Below, piece by piece: positions 11,795 to 22,837 of a DNA stretch of 64,000 bases. The notes under the pieces were generated by a model, which ran no database searches, was not told the DNA's origin, and worked only from the letters and a program-made list of their open reading frames with translations. A program made the translations under genes and the position numbers. Source of the DNA: Heterohyrax brucei (Eukaryota > Chordata > Mammalia > Hyracoidea > Procaviidae); contig CM053164.1 in assembly GCA_028571685.1 (NCBI GenBank), positions 42,210,501-42,274,500 of the forward strand, in the 5' to 3' direction. Numbering within the stretch: position 1 is the stretch's first letter; every line of letters begins with the position of its first letter.

Positions 11795-12680
11795 GAGAGC
11801 TGGGCTGGCGCGCAGGCACTGGGAAAGGGCGGTCAGTGGACGGAAGGTGCCTCTCCCCACATGGCCGAGCTCTAGATGCCAAGATGCCCACTCATACAAG
11901 GTCTCCAAGCACCGGCAGTTCCCTCTCCGCCCGACCCCGGGCTCGCTGCCGACCCCTAAACTCCGCTGCGGCCGCAGGCTCTCGGGTGAGACTCTTCCCT
12001 GGGGAGAACAAAATCCTCCCGTTCGCCTTCTCCCTCGGGTTCCCGCCCTGCAGCGTCTAGGCTGTCGGCCCCTCCCGCCTCACCTCCATGGAAACGCGCC
12101 AGCCTTGCATGGCGGAGAAGCCATAGGGCAGCGGTAGGCGCGAGGCGCCCATCCCGTCTCCGGAGCACTTCACCGTGTTGGGCTGGGAAAGGTAGGCACC
12201 CATGGCTGGAGCTGGCCGGAGGCCTCAGGGCCAGGCAAGCGGAGTCGTGACCCGTGCCGGCGTGAAGCCTCGGGTGCGCGTGTGGCAAAAGCGGTCCGGC
12301 GGCGCGACAGACGCCAGGTGCCGGTGAAAGGCGCGAGGCCGGGCCAGGAGGCGGTAACGGGACCCGAGCAGAGAGGGAGCGGAAGCGGAAACGGCGCGGC
12401 TCCAGACCCCGCCCGGCCGGCGCGGCGCGGCGCAGTGAGCAGTCATTTCCTTAGCAACTCGCCCCGCCCGCGGGGACAACGGCCCGCCCAACCGCCGCTT
12501 CCACGATACTAGCGTGGCCACGCCCACCAACGGCTGCGGGCCGTGCTGTGCTAGCCGCTGGCATACTTGGCTCCCTAACGCGCTGTTCGCCGTTGCTTGC
12601 CGCCTGCGTGTGGCGAGGCCTCTCGACGTTTTGTGTGAAGTCTCTTTTGTGTCGGGCCGGGAGCTTCCGGTCCATCCTCT
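11795..12680. promoter_or_regulatory. PPM1G: CpG-island promoter of PPM1G
   Basis: GC-rich, CpG-dense sequence surrounds PPM1G exon 1 and continues about 450 bp upstream of the start codon (to the right). It contains runs such as cggcgcggcgcgg near 12,418-12,435. No TATA box is evident, as is normal for a housekeeping promoter. The 5'UTR must lie right of 12,203, but I cannot place the transcription start. The island extends well beyond what exon 1 needs, so initiation on the plus strand is possible. Confidence 0.75.
12084..12203 (-). CDS. PPM1G: protein phosphatase PPM1G, coding exon 1 (partial gene)
   Basis: PPM1G is a nuclear PP2C-family Mn/Mg-dependent serine/threonine phosphatase with an acidic insert, linked to pre-mRNA splicing and transcription elongation. 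The window holds only its first 40 codons. The protein begins [17 protein letters not shown] and ends GWRVSME, the conserved PP2C N-terminus just before the first metal-binding aspartate region. The start is the ATG complementary to cat at 12,201-12,203. The exon ends at 12,084 in a good splice donor (GAG|GTGAGG on the minus strand). The rest of the gene would lie left of position 1, so intron 1 is longer than 12 kb. Against human as I remember it, residue 21 is Ser where human has Pro. The assignment is firm because all 40 residues fit one family. Confidence 0.95.
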
Positions 12681-13415
12681 AGTGTATAAGCTCCCACTCT
12701 CCCCATCGCGCCCTTAGACTCCACGAACCTAGCCCGATTCAGTTAACTTCAAGTTGACCAGTATTTGTTCTGAAGTAGTTGGCCAAGGCCGTGAGACACA
12801 TATAAGAAGAATGAGAAAGTCTTTTCTGACAAGGGAAAAAAGAGACTTCTATCTCTAACATAATTCCAGTTAATGTAGAAATGTTTGGCAGAGTCGATGC
12901 TGGGTGCAAGAGATGAAAAGGAGGACAGGACAATCTGTTGCTAGGTGAATTGGAAAGATCTAGACCGGTAGAGATAATTCCTGTATTTCCCAGGGCAGTG
13001 TGGGAAAATGTTGCAAAGTTGGATGGGTGAGGAAAAACTATAAATCGGATTTAGGAGGCTTTTATAGGAAGCGGGTTGACCTCGATGGAGAGTGATTTTA
13101 AGTAATATTCGATAGGATAGAGGTAATTGCATGAGCCAGGGCAGGTGACTTGGATTTCGTTGTAATCCTGGCATGGCACCTTTGTACTGTTAGGTCTATG
13201 CAGTGCCCACTGGAGAGAGAAAATTCGGGATTAACTAGCTAGAGCTGTCTTCAAGCATAAAACGAGAAGAGCTGGAACTAAGTCGCACTGGGAATAGAGA
13301 GAAGGGACATGTTAAAGACTAAGCAACTGACAAGGTTTAGTAATAGGTTGAGTGCAGGAGATGGAAGGGAGAGGAAAAATCATCTTCCAATCTATAGCCA
13401 GATCGACAGTCTTAA
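12681..13415. other. intergenic, no feature seen
   Basis: Sequence upstream of PPM1G and right of its CpG island. I see no exon, repeat or RNA gene. Confidence 0.4.
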
Positions 13416-13945
13416 AATACAAAACTAATCTTGGCTTTCAATGGCTCTTAAAATGAAGTCCAAATTTCTTAGTTTATGAGACGCTTTATGCATGTACCCA
13501 ATTGTAGCACGTCTCTTCTGTTTTCTCTCCTTTTCCCCTACCAGTCTACGTTTTAACACAGAGCATTCTGGGTTCCTCCTATGCTTCCACCCATGGACAC
13601 TCATCCCCTCCCACTGCATTCCACCATCATTTCTTCCAGGAATTCTTTAATGTGCCTCCAGCTCTAGTTTGGGTTCCTACGTGTTTGTCTGTCTTTCCTG
13701 ATAGACTACAAGCCGTTATGAAGACAGAAACTTTGTCGAATTCACCAGTATACCCCTCATCAGCACTACCACAATTCTCCTACATGCTTAGTAACATTTA
13801 TCATATTTTACACAAACAACATGTGTATTATGCCAGAGCAGTTTAATTTTATCATTTCTGTATATTATATGTATAAGTATCTTATTTATTTGGCGTGTTA
13901 TTTGGAAAAATAGTGGTAAACATTTGTTGAATGAATAACATCCAA
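13416..13945 (+). repeat. L2 LINE fragment
   Basis: The sequence has the order of an L2 3' end: aatgaagtccaaatttctta near 13,452, then tagactacaagccgttatgaag near 13,704 and ttgttgaatgaata near 13,925. It is old and diverged. Confidence 0.65.
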
Positions 13946-14095
13946 GTTTTGGCCCTTAATGATAGAAATTGGCAAAACCATTAACAGAAAATAGATAGGC
14001 TGAAGGGGGGGTGGGCATAAATGGTTGAGTTTAATGTGACAACTAGATATATGTATGAATATTGAAAATACTGTATTGAAGTTAGGGCTATGAGG

Positions 14096-14284
14096 GTAAA
14101 AAAACCCCTATTGCCACTGAGTTCATTCCAATTTATGGAGATACTACGTGTGTCATAGTAGAACTGTGTATCATAGGGTTTTCAATGGCTAATCTTTTCA
14201 GAAGTAGATTGCCAGACTTTTCTTTTGTGTTGCCTCTGGGGGATTTGAACCACTAGCCTTTCAGTTAGCAGCTACAGTGTGATA
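14096..14284 (-). repeat. AfroSINE, long variant
   Basis: A minus-strand SINE starting at an A-rich tail, with gagttcattccaattta, a diverged middle, and a head region (ggatttgaaccactagcc). Confidence 0.7.
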
Positions 14285-14289
14285 GATTG

Positions 14290-15280
14290 CTTTTTTGTGT
14301 TTTTTTCTGACCATGGTCTTATAACTCACACCAAACAATTGGGTGAGACTATGCAGACAAGGCCCACCAAGGGGACTGGACAACTTGCTAATAATGCAAA
14401 CAAGTTGCATGGCACCCTTGTAGGGGATGGAATCACACAAATTAGGTAAATGGAAGCCTAACCAGGGAACTGGTCAGTTTTGCCATCCTGCTAGACTTAA
14501 AAGCCAATTCCAGAGCTGAGAGGGATCTAACTACCACCAAGAAGAGATGTAGATGGAGTGCTTTCTCTGGACCCAGTATCCCTGTGCTGTGTGCGAATCT
14601 CCTAGAACTAGAAGACAGAGAGAGAGCTCTAACACCGGAGACAATACAAAACATGGAGAAACTACAACACAGAAAGGGCAGCAGCAGAACCAGGAGACCA
14701 GCCTCAGACAGCTCAGCGGGATTCCTGGCCCAAGGACCAAGGTGGCTATTGTGGATGTGCCAACCAACAGAACAAGAGAGCTGAAAGCCTTTTGGCAGGA
14801 GGCTTCATAACAAGAGTAGGGTGCCTCTGGGCACTTGGCAGAGATAAAGAGCTTTGTAACATTTGCCTTAGCACAACAGAAGTCAGGCTAAGGGGCTGAG
14901 AGCTGAGAGAGGCCTATCTACACACACTGAGAGGAAACTGTCCTGATGGAAGAATGATATTCTGAGCTGTTCCCGATCCTGAATTATAACTTGTTACTGC
15001 CATAATGAACCTCATAACTGTGAGTATGGTCTACGAATTGCAACGAATTGTTGAATCCAGCGGAGAAGGAGAGAATGTTGTGGGAGGAATGGCAGGTGTC
15101 AAAATCAGTAAAAAGTTTGGTGGGTGGAATTTTGCTTGATCTCTGCCTAATAGAAATCAGCTTTGGGCTGATAGTGATGGTGATTCTCAGTCTCTTTCAA
15201 GAAGTTAGAAGAGATCAGATGCCCCCATGCCATTTTTACAAAAAGCATCTTACAAAACACGCAGCTGGACTTTAAAAAAT
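14290..15280 (+). repeat. unclassified LTR-like interspersed repeat
   Basis: About 1 kb with no genic signal. The part around 14,985-15,110 (cataatgaacctcataactg, then a ggcaggtgtcaaaatcag stretch) resembles the end of an ERVL-type LTR followed by a degraded primer-binding region. No second LTR or retroviral ORF is visible. I cannot name the family. The 85-aa and 75-aa open frames here look like chance. Confidence 0.35.
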
Positions 15281-15678
15281 CCAACCAGAAAGTTTATTGG
15301 TCACTGATATGTCTGGATTTGTTGCTACCATCTTATTTTTCTCTTTGCCATTCTTTCTCTCATTTCCTGCCTTATGCTGACGTGACAAAGGTTTCTCTAT
15401 TTCTGTTTTTCTCTGCTATCTAGAAGCTCTAAAGACTATTTCAATTGTTTTAGTGATTTTCCTTGTATTTTAACATTCACACTTAAATGTAGTTATTTAT
15501 TATAAAGTTTAGAGTTATTCAGCATTTAATACTATCTTCATCTTGAAAAGACCACAGCAAGTTCTAACTATCTAATGAACACTCCCAATCTTGTTATAGT
15601 TATCAAAGTTGTATTCTCAATTTTTCTTTTTAGTACAAACACAAAAAATCATTTTCATTTTACAATCAGTATTTTACA

Positions 15679-15744
15679 CTTGCCGGCATATTTTCCCAGT
15701 CTCTGATACCCACAGGTTTTGGAGGACACAGTTCAATCCATGAC
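15679..15744 (-). repeat. MaLR-type LTR end fragment
   Basis: The terminal sequence ggacacagttcaatccatga matches the ends of the more complete minus-strand LTRs at 18,869 and 41,504. Only this end is preserved. Confidence 0.5.
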
Positions 15745-15769
15745 ACTTGCTCTGCTTGAAGTTCATTGA

Positions 15770-16990
15770 GACTCCTAAAACTGGGGTGTTTGGGTTTGAA
15801 AAGTTGTTAGCCATTATTATTTCAAGATACTTTCTGTCCCCTTTCATCTTTTGGAGGGGCTCAAATCATGTGTATAGTATACAGCTTGATATTGTTGATG
15901 CTTTGTCCAGTTTTTCCAGTCCTTTTTCTTTTTTGTTCATTTTAGATACTCACTATGATTTTGTCTTTAAATTCTTAAAATCTTTCCTTCTATAGTATCT
16001 AACTTTCTCTTAATCCCATCTACTGTATTTTCATTCTTAATATTGTATTTTTTGTCTCTAAAAGGTGACTTGGGTCTTTTTGAAGTCTTCCTTTTCTCTC
16101 CTAATTATAATCATTTCTTTCCTCTGCTTTCTTGAACATGTGGAATATACAGTAGCTGTTTTGACATCTTTACCTATTAATTCTCTTGCCTATATAATTT
16201 TTGGGTTGGTCCCTATTGAATATTTTTTTCCCAGTTATGATTAATATTTTCTTGTTCTTCCCATGCCTGGTAATTTTTGATTGAATACTAGACACTGTGA
16301 ATTTTACATTTTTGGGTGCCAGATTATTATTACTTTAAGTATTGTTGGAGTTTCTTTTCATGAGTCATGGAAACATTTTGAAATTTTGAGGTGTAATTTA
16401 AGCTTTGTTAGGTAAGACCTAGAACAGACTTTTGCTTAGGGCTAATTTGCTTCTACTACTTAGGCAATAGGAGCCTGGTGGTCGAATGGTTAAGCACTAA
16501 GCTATAACCAAAAGATGAGCAGTTCAAATCCACAGGCTCCTCCTTGAAAACCCTATAGGGGCAGTTCTACTCTGTCTTATAGGGTTGTTATGAGTTGGAA
16601 TTGACTCAATGACAATAAATTTGTCTTGGTTTGGTTTGACTTACACAATAATCTGAGGACTGTATATGATGTAGGAAAGGTCCTGTCTCTTTGACAGAAA
16701 CGCAAGTTACTCCCAGAGCAGTATGTTGTGTCTGTTCCTCTCCAATGCTTCCTTCCCCAGCCATGGTAGTATCCTTACATTCATGTTTAGATCAGTACTT
16801 GGCCAAAAACTTGAGAATATGCTGTGGTAGATCTCTGTAGTTCTTTCTCTGTGCAGGTCCACAGTCTTTGGTACTCTGGACCCTGCAAAGTCTAGCCACA
16901 TTGGCCTCCCTGAACCTCCGACTGTCTTCTCAGTGTGTGCGATTGTCAATTCTATTTGGGTTTCTTCTTTCTACACAGTGGCCAGACAAC
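15770..16990 (-). mobile_element. old L1 LINE, 5'UTR/ORF1 region
   Basis: The plus strand reads as the complement of an old L1M 5' region. Examples are tgcctggtaatttttgattg near 16,265 and atactagacactgtgaattt just after it, preceded by T-rich complement of the ORF1 coiled-coil region. It is interrupted by a SINE at 16,469-16,638. Confidence 0.6.
16469..16638 (+). repeat. AfroSINE, full length
   Basis: A plus-strand SINE from ggagcctggtggtcg through the B-box-like gcagttcaaatcc to the tail ggtttggtttg. It sits inside the old L1 fragment. Confidence 0.85.
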
Positions 16991-17005
16991 TCTCTTCAGA
17001 CAGTG

Positions 17006-17285
17006 TCATGCATTGAATTATGTAACTCAAAAAATATGTGTATCAAATTAGCTAGACCATGATTCCCAGTGTTGTATGGTTGTCCTCCATTTTGTGACTG
17101 ATGTAATATTTTTATGTGTTGTAAATCCTAATCTCTGTCAGTGTTTAACAAGGCAGGATTGGGTTATGTTGAAGAGAATTAAGGTGGAATGTAAAACCCT
17201 TTCTCCAATCACATCCCTGATACAATGTAAAGAGAGTTTCCCTAGGGTATGGCCTGTATCACATTTTATCTTAAAATAACAGAAA
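17006..17285 (+). repeat. MaLR-type LTR, left half (split by L1)
   Basis: It matches the start of the complete plus-strand LTR at 40,142: gtcatgcattgaatta, gctagaccatgattccc, gtttccctagggtatggcctg. It stops abruptly where the L1 at 17,286 begins, and the other half resumes at 19,617. Confidence 0.75.
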
Positions 17286-19616
17286 AGAAGATAGATAAAT
17301 GGGAACTACTAAAAATCAAACACTTATGTTCATACAAAAACTTTATCAAGAGAGTTAAAAGACCACATATAGAAGGGGAAAAAACATTTGGCAACTATGA
17401 GTCAGGCTGACATCTGATTTCCACAATCTACAAGGTACTGCAAAATGTCAACAAGAAAAAGCTAAATAACCCAATTAAGCAATAGGCAAAGGAGATGGAC
17501 AGATACTTCACCAATGAAGACATCCAGGCAGCCAAAAGACACATGAGGAAATGCTCACCATCATTAACTATTAGAAAAATCCAAATCAAAACTACAATAA
17601 GATACCAACTCACCCCAACAAAGTCAGTAATAATCCAAAAGAACACAAAACAGCAAATGCTGGAGAGGCTATGGAGAGACTGGAACTCCCTACACTGCTG
17701 GTGGGAACACCAAATAGTAAAACGTCTTTAGAAAGCAGTTGGGCATTTTCTTAAAAGGCTAGAAATAGAAATACCATATGATCCAGCAATCCCACTGCTT
17801 GGAATTTATCCTACAGAAATAAAGTCTGTCGCATAAACAAATACATGCGTACGAATGTTTACTCCAGCACTGTCCACCATAGCAAAAAGATGGAATCAAC
17901 CTAGGTGCCCATCAACAGATGAATGGATAAACAAACTGTGGTAGATATACACAGTGGAACACTAAGCAATGATAGAGAACAATGATGATCTTAGGAAGCA
18001 TCTCATAACCTGGTTTCAACCAGAAGACATTATACTGAGTGAAATTAGCTAGCTGCAAAAAGACAGGTATTGTATTAGACCTCTGCTATAAGGACTTAAA
18101 AATGAACTTATGTACAGAAGAAAAGACTCTTTGATGGCTACAAGCATGGAGAGGGAGGGAGATGAATGTTCATAGATTAGTCAGTAGAAATTTGGATAGA
18201 TGAAAGGAGTGACAGTGTGCAGTAGAGAGCAGATCAATATAACTGGAATACACCATAAATGTTTTCTAGACTCAACCCAACATTTCAAAGGATTAGGGTA
18301 GCAGGGATGACAGTCCAGGGACCAGGTTTTCAGGGGACATTGAGGTCAATAGGCATAACCAGCCTTTTGCTAAAAGAGTCTTCTGTACCCCATGTTGGTG
18401 AGTGGTGGCTGGGGTCTTAAAAGCTAACAAGTTGACATCTGAGGAACACCAAATGGTCCCAATCCATCTAGAACAGATGACAACTGAGAACATCAAAGAC
18501 ATGAGGAAAAATGAGCTCAGGAGACAAAAGGACTCATATGAATGGAAGACTGCATCAGCACAGGACCAGAAGAACAAGACGGTGCCCGACTATCACCAAA
18601 TGCAGCTGTGATGGGGACACAATGTAGAGTCCCTAAAGTAGTATGAGAAAAAGAGGTGTACAGTTCAAGAACTCTACTAAAAACCAGAATTGATGGTCTG
18701 ACAGGCTCAAGGGTCCGCTGTGAGCATGGCCCCTAGACTTGCTGCTGGCTCTAACCTGAAACCAGTACTGAGGTCAACTCTTCACACAAGACTGGACTGG
18801 ATTTGAGGACATAGTGTGAACATGTGGTGTATGTACTTCATGATTTTGTACATTTATAGGAGACTGTCTGTTTTAGTCAGTTAGTGCTGCTCTAACAAAA
18901 ATACCACAAGTAGATGGCTTTAACAAAGGAAAGTTTATTCTTGCACAGTCCTATAGGCTATTCAGAATGCTCTCTCCAGGGGAAGGCTTTCCCCCATGTT
19001 GGCTCTGGAGGAAAGTTCTTGTGTTGCATCAGTCTTCATTCAGAGAGCACTGTGGCACAGGAACCTCAGGTCTAAAGGTTGTGCTTTTCTCCTGGTGCTG
19101 CCTTCTTGATGATAGGAGGTTCCCAGTTCTCTGCTTGCTTCCCTTTCTTTTTATCTCTTGTTGGATGAAAGGAGAAAGGGGTGGTGCAAGCTATATTGCA
19201 GGGAAACTCCCTTTATAGTGGGGCAGGGAGGTGATCTTATGAAGTCCCACCCTAATCCTCTCTAACATAAACCACTCTGTTAAGCACAGGCAGAGATTAG
19301 GACTTACAGCATCAGAAAAATCACAGAATGGAGGGCAATCACAGACTACAGAGAATCCTGGCCCAGCCAAATTACTACACATGTTTTCTAGTGGACACAA
19401 TCCATGTGAATCCATGACACTGTCCTGCTGGCTTTTTCCAGATAGGAGAGGGAAAGGTGGAGAGGAGAGGACAGGTGTTCTTAAGAGGATACTAGAAGAG
19501 TGAAAAGGAGGAGTGTGCTGTCACAGGGTGAAGGGAGCAGATGGAGTTGCAGATAGGCGAGCATGCAAAATTGATTTGATTTGTATACTCTCACTTGATC
19601 ATAATAAAAACAAAAA
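17286..19616 (+). mobile_element. L1 LINE 3' end inserted in an LTR
   Basis: Same family as 6,185-8,298. ORF2 remnants run to about 18,060 (MDRYFTNEDIQAAKRHMRK) and are followed by the shared 3'UTR. It ends with a tail of A and AG-rich sequence at about 19,600-19,640. It splits the LTR at 17,006/19,617 and is itself split by another LTR at 18,869-19,419. It is 5'-truncated and non-functional. Confidence 0.8.
18869..19419 (-). mobile_element. solo MaLR-type LTR inserted in L1
   Basis: A complete solo LTR, TG at the left and CA at the right, 551 bp. It is flanked by the exact 5-bp duplication ctgtc at 18,864-18,868 and 19,420-19,424. Removing it restores the L1 3'UTR as seen at about 8,110. 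No internal retroviral sequence remains. Confidence 0.85.
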
Positions 19617-19907
19617 AAAAGAGAGAGAAAAGGAGAGAGAAATGAGCAGAAAGTCAGGGTCCAATAAAGCAGCTCCAGGAGCACAGCATGTCCTTTGGAC
19701 CCAGGGTTCTTGTGTGGAGAAGCCCCCAGACCAAGGGGAGATTGATGACAAGGACTTTCCTCCGGAGCCAACAGAGAGAGAAAGCTGTTCCCTGGAGCTG
19801 ATGCCCTAGATTCAGACTTCTACCCTATTAGCCTGTAAGAGAATAAACTTCTCTTTGTTAAAACCAGCTATGTGGCATCTCTTAGAGCAGTACTGGATAA
19901 CTAAGAT
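19617..19907 (+). repeat. MaLR-type LTR, right half
   Basis: It continues the LTR begun at 17,006: tgtcctttggacccagggtt, ggactttcctccggagcc, then gagaataaacttctctttgt (poly(A) signal region of the LTR) and gataactaaga at the end. The same order is found uninterrupted at 40,400-40,686. Confidence 0.75.
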
Positions 19908-20086
19908 AGGCAGTCAGGTGGGATATTCAGAGAGTTCACCTCATTTGTGTCCTTTCAAAGATCACTGTCCTGTGCTGCCTGTTGTCCATTGTCTGGAAAA
20001 AATAGATCTTTCAGTGAGAATGTGTGAGTGATTTTTCTTTTTTAATTCCTTAATTGTTCCTGGTATATTAGCATGCATTTTGCTCT

Positions 20087-20792
20087 CAGTCTTTTTTTTT
20101 TTTTTAATTTAACATAACTGAGTGAAAATGTACATTCACGTATAAATTTACATGCCCTCCCTATATGCAGCTTCCACTGCTCTCCCTGTCCAGTGACAGC
20201 ACACTATTCCTCTCTGCTCCATACATGTCTCATCCTCCCAACAGTCTCCTTTCCCCTCCTGTCCGTCCACTCCCCTTCCTCCAGCCAGAGGTCAGCAAGA
20301 TGATATCCTATAGATGTATAGAACCATAAAGTGCTTCCAATATATGGTCACTCTGCATTGCCAAGTCCAATCCATTCCTGTCCAAAGAGTGGACCTTTGC
20401 TATAATTTATGGGAAAGGGCAGCATCAGGGCAGGGGGCCATGCTCTCAGAGGAACCCCAAAACCGCTGGACCATCAACTGAGGTCTTTTAGTGGAGATCT
20501 CATGATGCACCCCTTTTTATTCTTGTGTTGCCAGTGAGACTCCTCTCTGTGAGCTCCATCGTGGCTATCACTGGTGGTGGCCGGGCACCATCTGATTCTT
20601 CCGGTCCCAAGTGGATGTAGGCACCCACTCTTGTGGGTCTCTCTGTCTTCTCGGTTGTCTTTACCACATGTCATTTTGGTCCTTGGTGAGCATCCGTTCC
20701 TGCTGAGTTGGGACCATTTGTTGTGTCCTCGGATGGCAGCTTGGCAGCTTTTAAGACCCCAGACGCCACTCACCAATGTGGGGTGCAGAGTT
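20087..20792 (-). mobile_element. L1 LINE 3'UTR only
   Basis: It starts with a poly-T run at about 20,090 (complement of the poly-A tail) and contains the shared L1 3'UTR (gacagcacactattcctc, ttttaagaccccagacgcc). It is 5'-truncated within the 3'UTR, so no ORF2 is left. Confidence 0.8.
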
Positions 20793-21021
20793 GCTCTCAG
20801 TCTTGAATGATAGTTTGGCTACATTTTGACAGGGAAGTCTTCTGCCTCTCTTACTATTTTTCATAGGTAATCTTACTTCTGCTAGCTTTTACAATTTTTT
20901 CTTTATCCTTGCTGTACATATTTCCCAATGGTGTGCCTCAATGTGTGTTTATTAATGCTTAAATCATGTTTTAAACTTGAGAGCTAATATCTTCAACACT
21001 TAAAAAAAAAATCTTTATTTA

Positions 21022-21175
21022 TTACAAGTCTACCCAGAGGTGCCTCAGAAGAAAGACGTGGGGATTTACCTTCTAAAAATTCAGACGTTGGAAACGCTGT
21101 AGAGCATAGTTCAGCTCTAACATACATCAGGTGGTTATGAATTGGAATGAACTCAATAACAACTGTTTCTTTTAA
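21022..21175 (+). repeat. AfroSINE, 5'-truncated
   Basis: The middle and 3' part of a plus-strand SINE: cagaggtgcctcagaag, then ggttatgaattggaatgaac with a short tail. The head is absent. Confidence 0.6.
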
Positions 21176-21850
21176 TTCTGTTTTCAATTTTGCTTTATCC
21201 TCTATCATTTTGTTCTAGAATTCCCATTACACATGTTGAGGCTCTCATTTTATTTTCTGTGTCTTGAATATACATATATTTGTATTTCTGTGCTGTGTTC
21301 TACCTGAATTTATTCTTTCTTCAATTTTATATAGTTTAGAGCTGTTCTTAGTTTTTGTTTTAATTATTTTGTCTCTTTTACTCACAAATAAGGTGAGTAG
21401 TTTCCTTACTTGTTTTTGGAGAAATCTTTGTCACCATCTCAACCAGCTTGCTCCAATAATAAACAAACATCCTTACCAGATTCTCTCTAGTTTTCTGTTA
21501 CTCTTTTAATAATGTTCTCCCTACGAAGTCTCTTCTCTCCAAGATCTAAAAGACTCTGTACAAAGATTTTGAAACTGCAAATCCAGAGATGAGAAAAGGA
21601 GAAGAAAAATAACACTTAAAGTTAGAAATCTTCACCTTTTACTGCTAAGAAGTGAAGCATCTGTAGCGAAACTTAGAGTGGATAACAGATTTTATGGTCT
21701 AAGCTGTAATACAAGAATCAGGAAAAAAAAGGATTCCATCTTTCCTGACTCTTGTTTTGTATAATGGTGAATTCCTTCCTATCTCTCCTCAAACAGATTG
21801 TAGAGTTAGATCAGATCACACAGACATAAACCTTGTTCTCTGGAATACTT
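21176..21850. other. intergenic, T-rich, probable old L1 debris
   Basis: T-rich sequence around 21,180-21,520 resembles the complement of an old L1 5'/ORF1 region, but too diverged to align by eye. Nothing else is seen. Confidence 0.3.
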
Positions 21851-22425
21851 TCTGTATTAATTTCCTATACAAAAGGAAAAAGAAAGAACAAAAAAACCCT
21901 GCTGTCATAGAGTTGATTCTGACTCACAGTGACCCTATAGACAGAGTCGAACTACTCTTTAGAGCTTCCTGGTGGATTTGAACTGCTGACCTTTTCCACA
22001 AACGTGGTGACTTGAAATAAGAGATGTATCCTCTTACAGTTCTGGAGGCCAGATGTCTGAAATCAATTTTCCCTGTGTGAAGTTAAGGTGCTGGCAGGGC
22101 TGTTTCCTTCTGGGAGCTATAAGGGAGAATCTATTTTCTTGCCTTGTCTAGCTTCTGGAGGCTGCTTGCGTTCTTCATCATCCCTCCAAACTCTTGCTTT
22201 ACTGTCACATTCGCTACTCTTCTGTGTCAAACCTTTGTCTGTCTCCTTCTTAAACAGACACTTGTGATTACATTTAGGATCTACGCTGATAATCTGGCAT
22301 GATCTGTATCTCAAAGCACTTAATCACATCTTCAAAGTCCCCTTTGTCATATAAAATAACACTTGCAGGTTTCAGGGATTAGGATGTTGGTTTCTTTGGG
22401 GACCATTATACAGCTTACCATACCC
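21851..22425 (-). repeat. MLT1-type LTR, interrupted by SINE
   Basis: The plus strand reads as a reversed MLT1-like LTR: tgtattaatttcctata, then (after a SINE at 21,888-21,995) ttacagttctggaggccaga, cttctggaggctgc and ctttggggaccattatacag at the far end. Confidence 0.7.
21888..21995 (-). repeat. AfroSINE in MLT1-type LTR
   Basis: A minus-strand SINE with tail and body (tcatagagttgattctgac; tggatttgaactgctgacc). The head is truncated. Confidence 0.75.
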
Positions 22426-22684
22426 TCCCAGACAATCTTTCTTCCATGAAGTCAATCAAGTCTTCCACTACTGTACTTCATACATACTTCTGCTGTCGCA
22501 TTTGTTAAGCACTGTAATTTGTTTATACAGGTACCTAATCAAATACATATAAGCTCTTTGAGGATGAGAACTTTGTCTGATTCTTTTGCTATTTTATTGC
22601 CAAGAATGGCACTTGATATATAATACTAAATAAATATTTGTCTAATTAAATTACACCTAGCTCTCTGATTCAGGGCTGGCAGTA

Positions 22685-22825
22685 CAGCTGTGGGCTGTGA
22701 AATAGAATCTTAGGCTAAACCAGGAGACCTAGTGAGACAGTGGTATTCCAAGGAGTGGCTGGTGGATTTGAGCTGCTTTTTGGTTGACAGCCAAACTCTT
22801 AACTGCTGTACTACCATGGCTCCAC
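22685..22825 (-). repeat. AfroSINE fragment
   Basis: A minus-strand SINE head half (ccaaggagtggctggtgg; taccatggctcc) with a diverged tail half. Confidence 0.55.
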
Positions 22826-22837
22826 TTTCAGGTTTGT

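Noticed and set aside
11836-12717. Open frames of 66-110 aa on both strands at the PPM1G promoter
   Set aside because: Same GC effect. Only the 40 codons of PPM1G exon 1 have protein-family support.
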